Program-made: the position numbers and the translations under genes | Part shown: one piece after another, positions 4,290-6,569 of the stretch | How positions within the stretch are numbered: the stretch's first letter is position 1 | How the letters are laid out: the number at the start of each line of letters is the position of its first letter | DNA from: CAZCWX01 sp964502465 | Lineage (GTDB): Bacteria; Desulfobacterota; Binatia; Bin18 | NCBI GenBank assembly: GCA_964502465.1 | Contig: CAZCWX010000098.1 | Location: forward strand, 1 to 6,569 | DNA: 6,569 nucleotides | Direction of reading: 5' to 3' | The notes under the pieces: generated by a model | What the model saw: only the letters and a program-made list of their open reading frames with translations | What the model was told of the DNA's origin: nothing | The model's database searches: none

Positions 4290-6569
4290 ATGGAAGTGCA
4301 AGAACATAAATTCAAAGTGATTGGCACCCGTCCGATCCGGCATGACGGGGTAGACAAAGTGACTGGTCGCGCTCGATACGGGGCCGACATCAGCTTGCCT
4401 GGCATGCTCCATGGGAAGGTGTTGCGTAGTCCCCATGCGCATGCGCGGATCAAATCAATTGATGCTTCGGCAGCGTTGGCTCTGCCAGGGGTGAAAGCTG
4501 TCATCACGAGCACGGATTTCCCGAAACTCGCAGCCGGCGTTGTGCCCATGGGTGAGCTCCCCATGAATCCCCGCTACATGTCCATGAATCTCATGGCGCA
4601 AGACAAAGTGTACTACGATGGGCATGCGGTGGCGGCGGTGGCGGCGACCAGCCCGCACATTGCTGAGGAAGCAGTCAAGCTCATTAAGGTCGAGTATGAA
4701 CCGCTCCCCCACGTGCAAAACGTCCTTAAGGCCATGAAAGTCGATGCTCCCATTCTCCTGACCGAGTTGCGCACGAGTGGGACACCGGAAAAGAGTGATA
4801 AAGAAACGAATATCGCCAGTCAGGTCCGTTTCGCCCGTGGCGATCTTGAGGCGGGTTTCAAAGCTGCGGATGTCGTTGTCGAGCACGAGTTCGACACCTC
4901 GATGGTTCATCAAGGGTATATCGAACCGCACAACGCAGTGGCACAGTACAACCCTGATGGGCATGTCACCATCTGGACGAGCACCCAAGGTGCCTTTACC
5001 GCGCGCGATCAGTGCGCCCTGGCCCTGAATATCCCAGCGAGTTCAATCAAGGTCGTGCCGGCAGAAATCGGAGGGGGATTTGGTGGGAAGATCGGGCTCT
5101 ATCTTGAACCCCTGGCACTCCTGCTGTCGAAGAAAACCGGCCAGCCAGTGAAGTTGGTGATGAGCCGGGCCGAGGTGCTGCGTGCCACCGGACCGACATC
5201 TGGTTCACACATTCGTGTGAAGATGGGGGCTAACAAGGAAGGGAAGATCACCGCCGCGCAAATCTGGATGGCTTATGAGGCTGGCGCTTTTCCCGGTTCG
5301 CCAGTTGGTGCCGGCTGTATGACAGTGCTGGCCCCGTACGATTTGGAAAACCTCCAGATCGATGGCTTCGATGTACTGGTCAACAAACCCAAGACCGCGG
5401 CCTACCGTGCCCCGGGTGCGACCAACGCGGCGATGGGCGCTGAAACGGTCATCGACGAGCTGGCGGAAAAGCTGAGCATTGATCCGCTAGAATTTCGCCG
5501 GATCAACGGAGCAAGAGAAGGGACTGCTCAGCCGGCTGGGCCGAAGTATCAACGTATCGGCTTTCTGGAAACGGTCGAAGCCATTAAGAACAGTCCCCAT
5601 TATCAATCCCCGCTACCAAAGTCGGGGAATGGGAAGCTCCGCGGCCGTGGAGTAGCCTCGGGATTCTGGTTCAACGCCGGTTTTCAGTCAAGCGCCACAG
5701 TCAACATTAACACCGACGGGACGGCCAACGTCGTCACCGGCTCGACCGATATCGGTGGCACTCGTGCTTCGTGCGCGATGATCGCGGCAGAAGTCCTCGG
5801 CCTCAAAGCTGAAGAAGTGCATCCGGTCGTCGCTGATACGGAATCGATTGGCCACACCGATATGACGGGTGGCAGCCGGGTGACCTTTGCCACCGGCTAT
5901 GCAGTGTACGAGGCTGCCCAGGATGCGGTAAATCAGCTCAAGCAACGCGCGGCAACCCTATGGAAAGCCAAACCTGAGGAGGTTGTTTACCAAGATGGTG
6001 TGGTGTCGCGCACGACGAACGGGAATGAGTCGATGACCCTGAAGGAGTTAGCTGGTAGGCTCCCCCGCGCTGGTGGCCCAGTGGCAGGACGTGCTTCGGT
6101 GAACCCACGCGGCGTTGGGCCGGCCTTTGCCACCCATGTTGTTGATGTTGAGGTCGATCCTGAGACTGGCAAGGTTGATATCTTGCGCTATACGGCGACC
6201 CAAGATGTCGGCAAGGCGGTACATCCGAGCTATGTCGAAGGGCAGATGCAGGGGGCTGTCGCCCAAGGCGTCGGCTGGGCGCTCAATGAGGAGTATTTCT
6301 ACGACGAAAATGGGACACTGCGGAACGCTGGCTTTCTCGACTATCGGATGCCAACGTGCCTTGACCTCCCCATGATTGAGACGATTCTGGTCGAGGTGGC
6401 GAACCCCGGGCATCCGATCGGTGTTCGTGGTGTCGGTGAGGTGCCGATCGTGCCGCCGCCTGCAGCGATCGCCAACGCGATCTACCGTGCAGTCGGCGTG
6501 CGTATGACGGAACTCCCCATGTCTCCGGCGAAGCTGACAAAGGCGATCTTAGAGAAGAACGCGAAGAAG
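4290..6569 (+). CDS. Molybdenum hydroxylase molybdopterin-binding (large) subunit, CoxL/XdhA-like, 3' end beyond window
   Basis: This is the catalytic subunit, open for 760 codons to the window edge. Its last segment (TELPMSPAKLTKAILEK) is typical of the extreme C-terminus, so only a few residues are probably missing. An AAGGGAGG site (4277-4284) precedes ATG 4290. The N-terminal a/b-hammerhead domain starts near residue 10 with RPIRHDGVDKVTGRARYGAD. Cofactor-binding motifs follow: EPHNAVAQY (212-220), GGGFGGK (261-267), AYRAPGATNAA (371-381) and GVRGVGE (711-717), where Glu717 matches the catalytic base of xanthine-oxidase-family enzymes. The loop AYRAPG lacks the Cys of form I CO dehydrogenase (AYxCSFR) and differs from form II (AYRGAGR), so CO oxidation is unlikely. 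Known relatives hydroxylate N-heterocycles, aldehydes or aromatics; the substrate here is unknown. No twin-arginine signal is present. Confidence 0.93.
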   Translation, partial: MEVQEHKFKVIGTRPIRHDGVDKVTGRARYGADISLPGMLHGKVLRSPHAHARIKSIDASAALALPGVKAVITSTDFPKLAAGVVPMGELPMNPRYMSMNLMAQDKVYYDGHAVAAVAATSPHIAEEAVKLIKVEYEPLPHVQNVLKAMKVDAPILLTELRTSGTPEKSDKETNIASQVRFARGDLEAGFKAADVVVEHEFDTSMVHQGYIEPHNAVAQYNPDGHVTIWTSTQGAFTARDQCALALNIPASSIKVVPAEIGGGFGGKIGLYLEPLALLLSKKTGQPVKLVMSRAEVLRATGPTSGSHIRVKMGANKEGKITAAQIWMAYEAGAFPGSPVGAGCMTVLAPYDLENLQIDGFDVLVNKPKTAAYRAPGATNAAMGAETVIDELAEKLSIDPLEFRRINGAREGTAQPAGPKYQRIGFLETVEAIKNSPHYQSPLPKSGNGKLRGRGVASGFWFNAGFQSSATVNINTDGTANVVTGSTDIGGTRASCAMIAAEVLGLKAEEVHPVVADTESIGHTDMTGGSRVTFATGYAVYEAAQDAVNQLKQRAATLWKAKPEEVVYQDGVVSRTTNGNESMTLKELAGRLPRAGGPVAGRASVNPRGVGPAFATHVVDVEVDPETGKVDILRYTATQDVGKAVHPSYVEGQMQGAVAQGVGWALNEEYFYDENGTLRNAGFLDYRMPTCLDLPMIETILVEVANPGHPIGVRGVGEVPIVPPPAAIANAIYRAVGVRMTELPMSPAKLTKAILEKNAKK

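Noticed and set aside
4455..4988. Antisense ORF of 177 codons
   Set aside because: It is antisense to the large Mo subunit, whose sense frame carries clear family motifs. The translation resembles nothing recognisable.
2848..6569. Form I CO dehydrogenase (coxMSL)
   Set aside because: Gene order fits, but the active-site loop AYRAPG lacks the Cys required by AYxCSFR, so no cox gene symbols were assigned.
1..6569. CRISPR array, tRNA, rRNA or insertion sequence
   Set aside because: No regularly spaced repeats, cloverleaf-like segment, rRNA-like stretch or transposase frame was seen.

Overview
The window carries part of a catabolic or oxidative gene cluster from a bacterium, all on the + strand. 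Base composition looks moderately GC-rich by eye (not computed). The gene content is typical of large-genome, metabolically versatile soil, sediment or sponge lineages: an acyl-CoA dehydrogenase-fold flavoprotein, a luciferase-like F420/FMN oxidoreductase, a three-subunit molybdenum hydroxylase, a DUF2283 protein and a remnant resembling the C-terminal tail of cyclase/TPR ATPases. Former Deltaproteobacteria, Binatota or Entotheonella-like bacteria would fit. That placement is an impression from gene content, not a phylogenetic result.

Layout. (1) Bases 1-250 look like a worn gene boundary. They hold a short tail resembling the end of adenylate/guanylate cyclase-type ATPase proteins, then a 30-codon ORF that looks like the beginning of a small toxin-like gene cut short. 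(2) Bases 231-473 encode an 80-residue DUF2283 protein, often the second member of a two-gene pair. Its expected partner is the truncated ORF that overlaps its start. (3) Bases 521-2665 form a tight two-gene unit: an acyl-CoA dehydrogenase-fold protein that seems to lack the usual catalytic glutamate, and a luciferase-like oxidoreductase 15 bp downstream. A perfect 20-bp palindrome covers the last codons of the second gene. (4) Bases 2666-2847 are a 182-bp intergenic region with a plausible extended -10 promoter and a strong Shine-Dalgarno before a TTG start. (5) Bases 2848-6569 encode the FAD (medium), 2Fe-2S (small) and molybdopterin (large) subunits of a xanthine-oxidase-family hydroxylase, in coxM-coxS-coxL order. 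A TCAGC-rich inverted repeat lies between the first two genes. The large subunit is still open at the window edge, at 760 codons and close to its expected C-terminus.

How the genes may work together. The Mo hydroxylase would hydroxylate a carbon of an aromatic, N-heterocyclic or aldehyde substrate using water, passing electrons from the Mo cofactor through two 2Fe-2S clusters to FAD. Its active-site loop reads AYRAPG rather than a CO dehydrogenase loop, so it is not a form I CO dehydrogenase despite the cox-like order. The two upstream flavoenzymes could act on the same substrate or product. One reading is that the acyl-CoA dehydrogenase-fold protein is a flavin monooxygenase of the DszC type. 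The substrate cannot be told from sequence alone. No tRNA, rRNA, CRISPR array, insertion sequence or clearly new system was seen.
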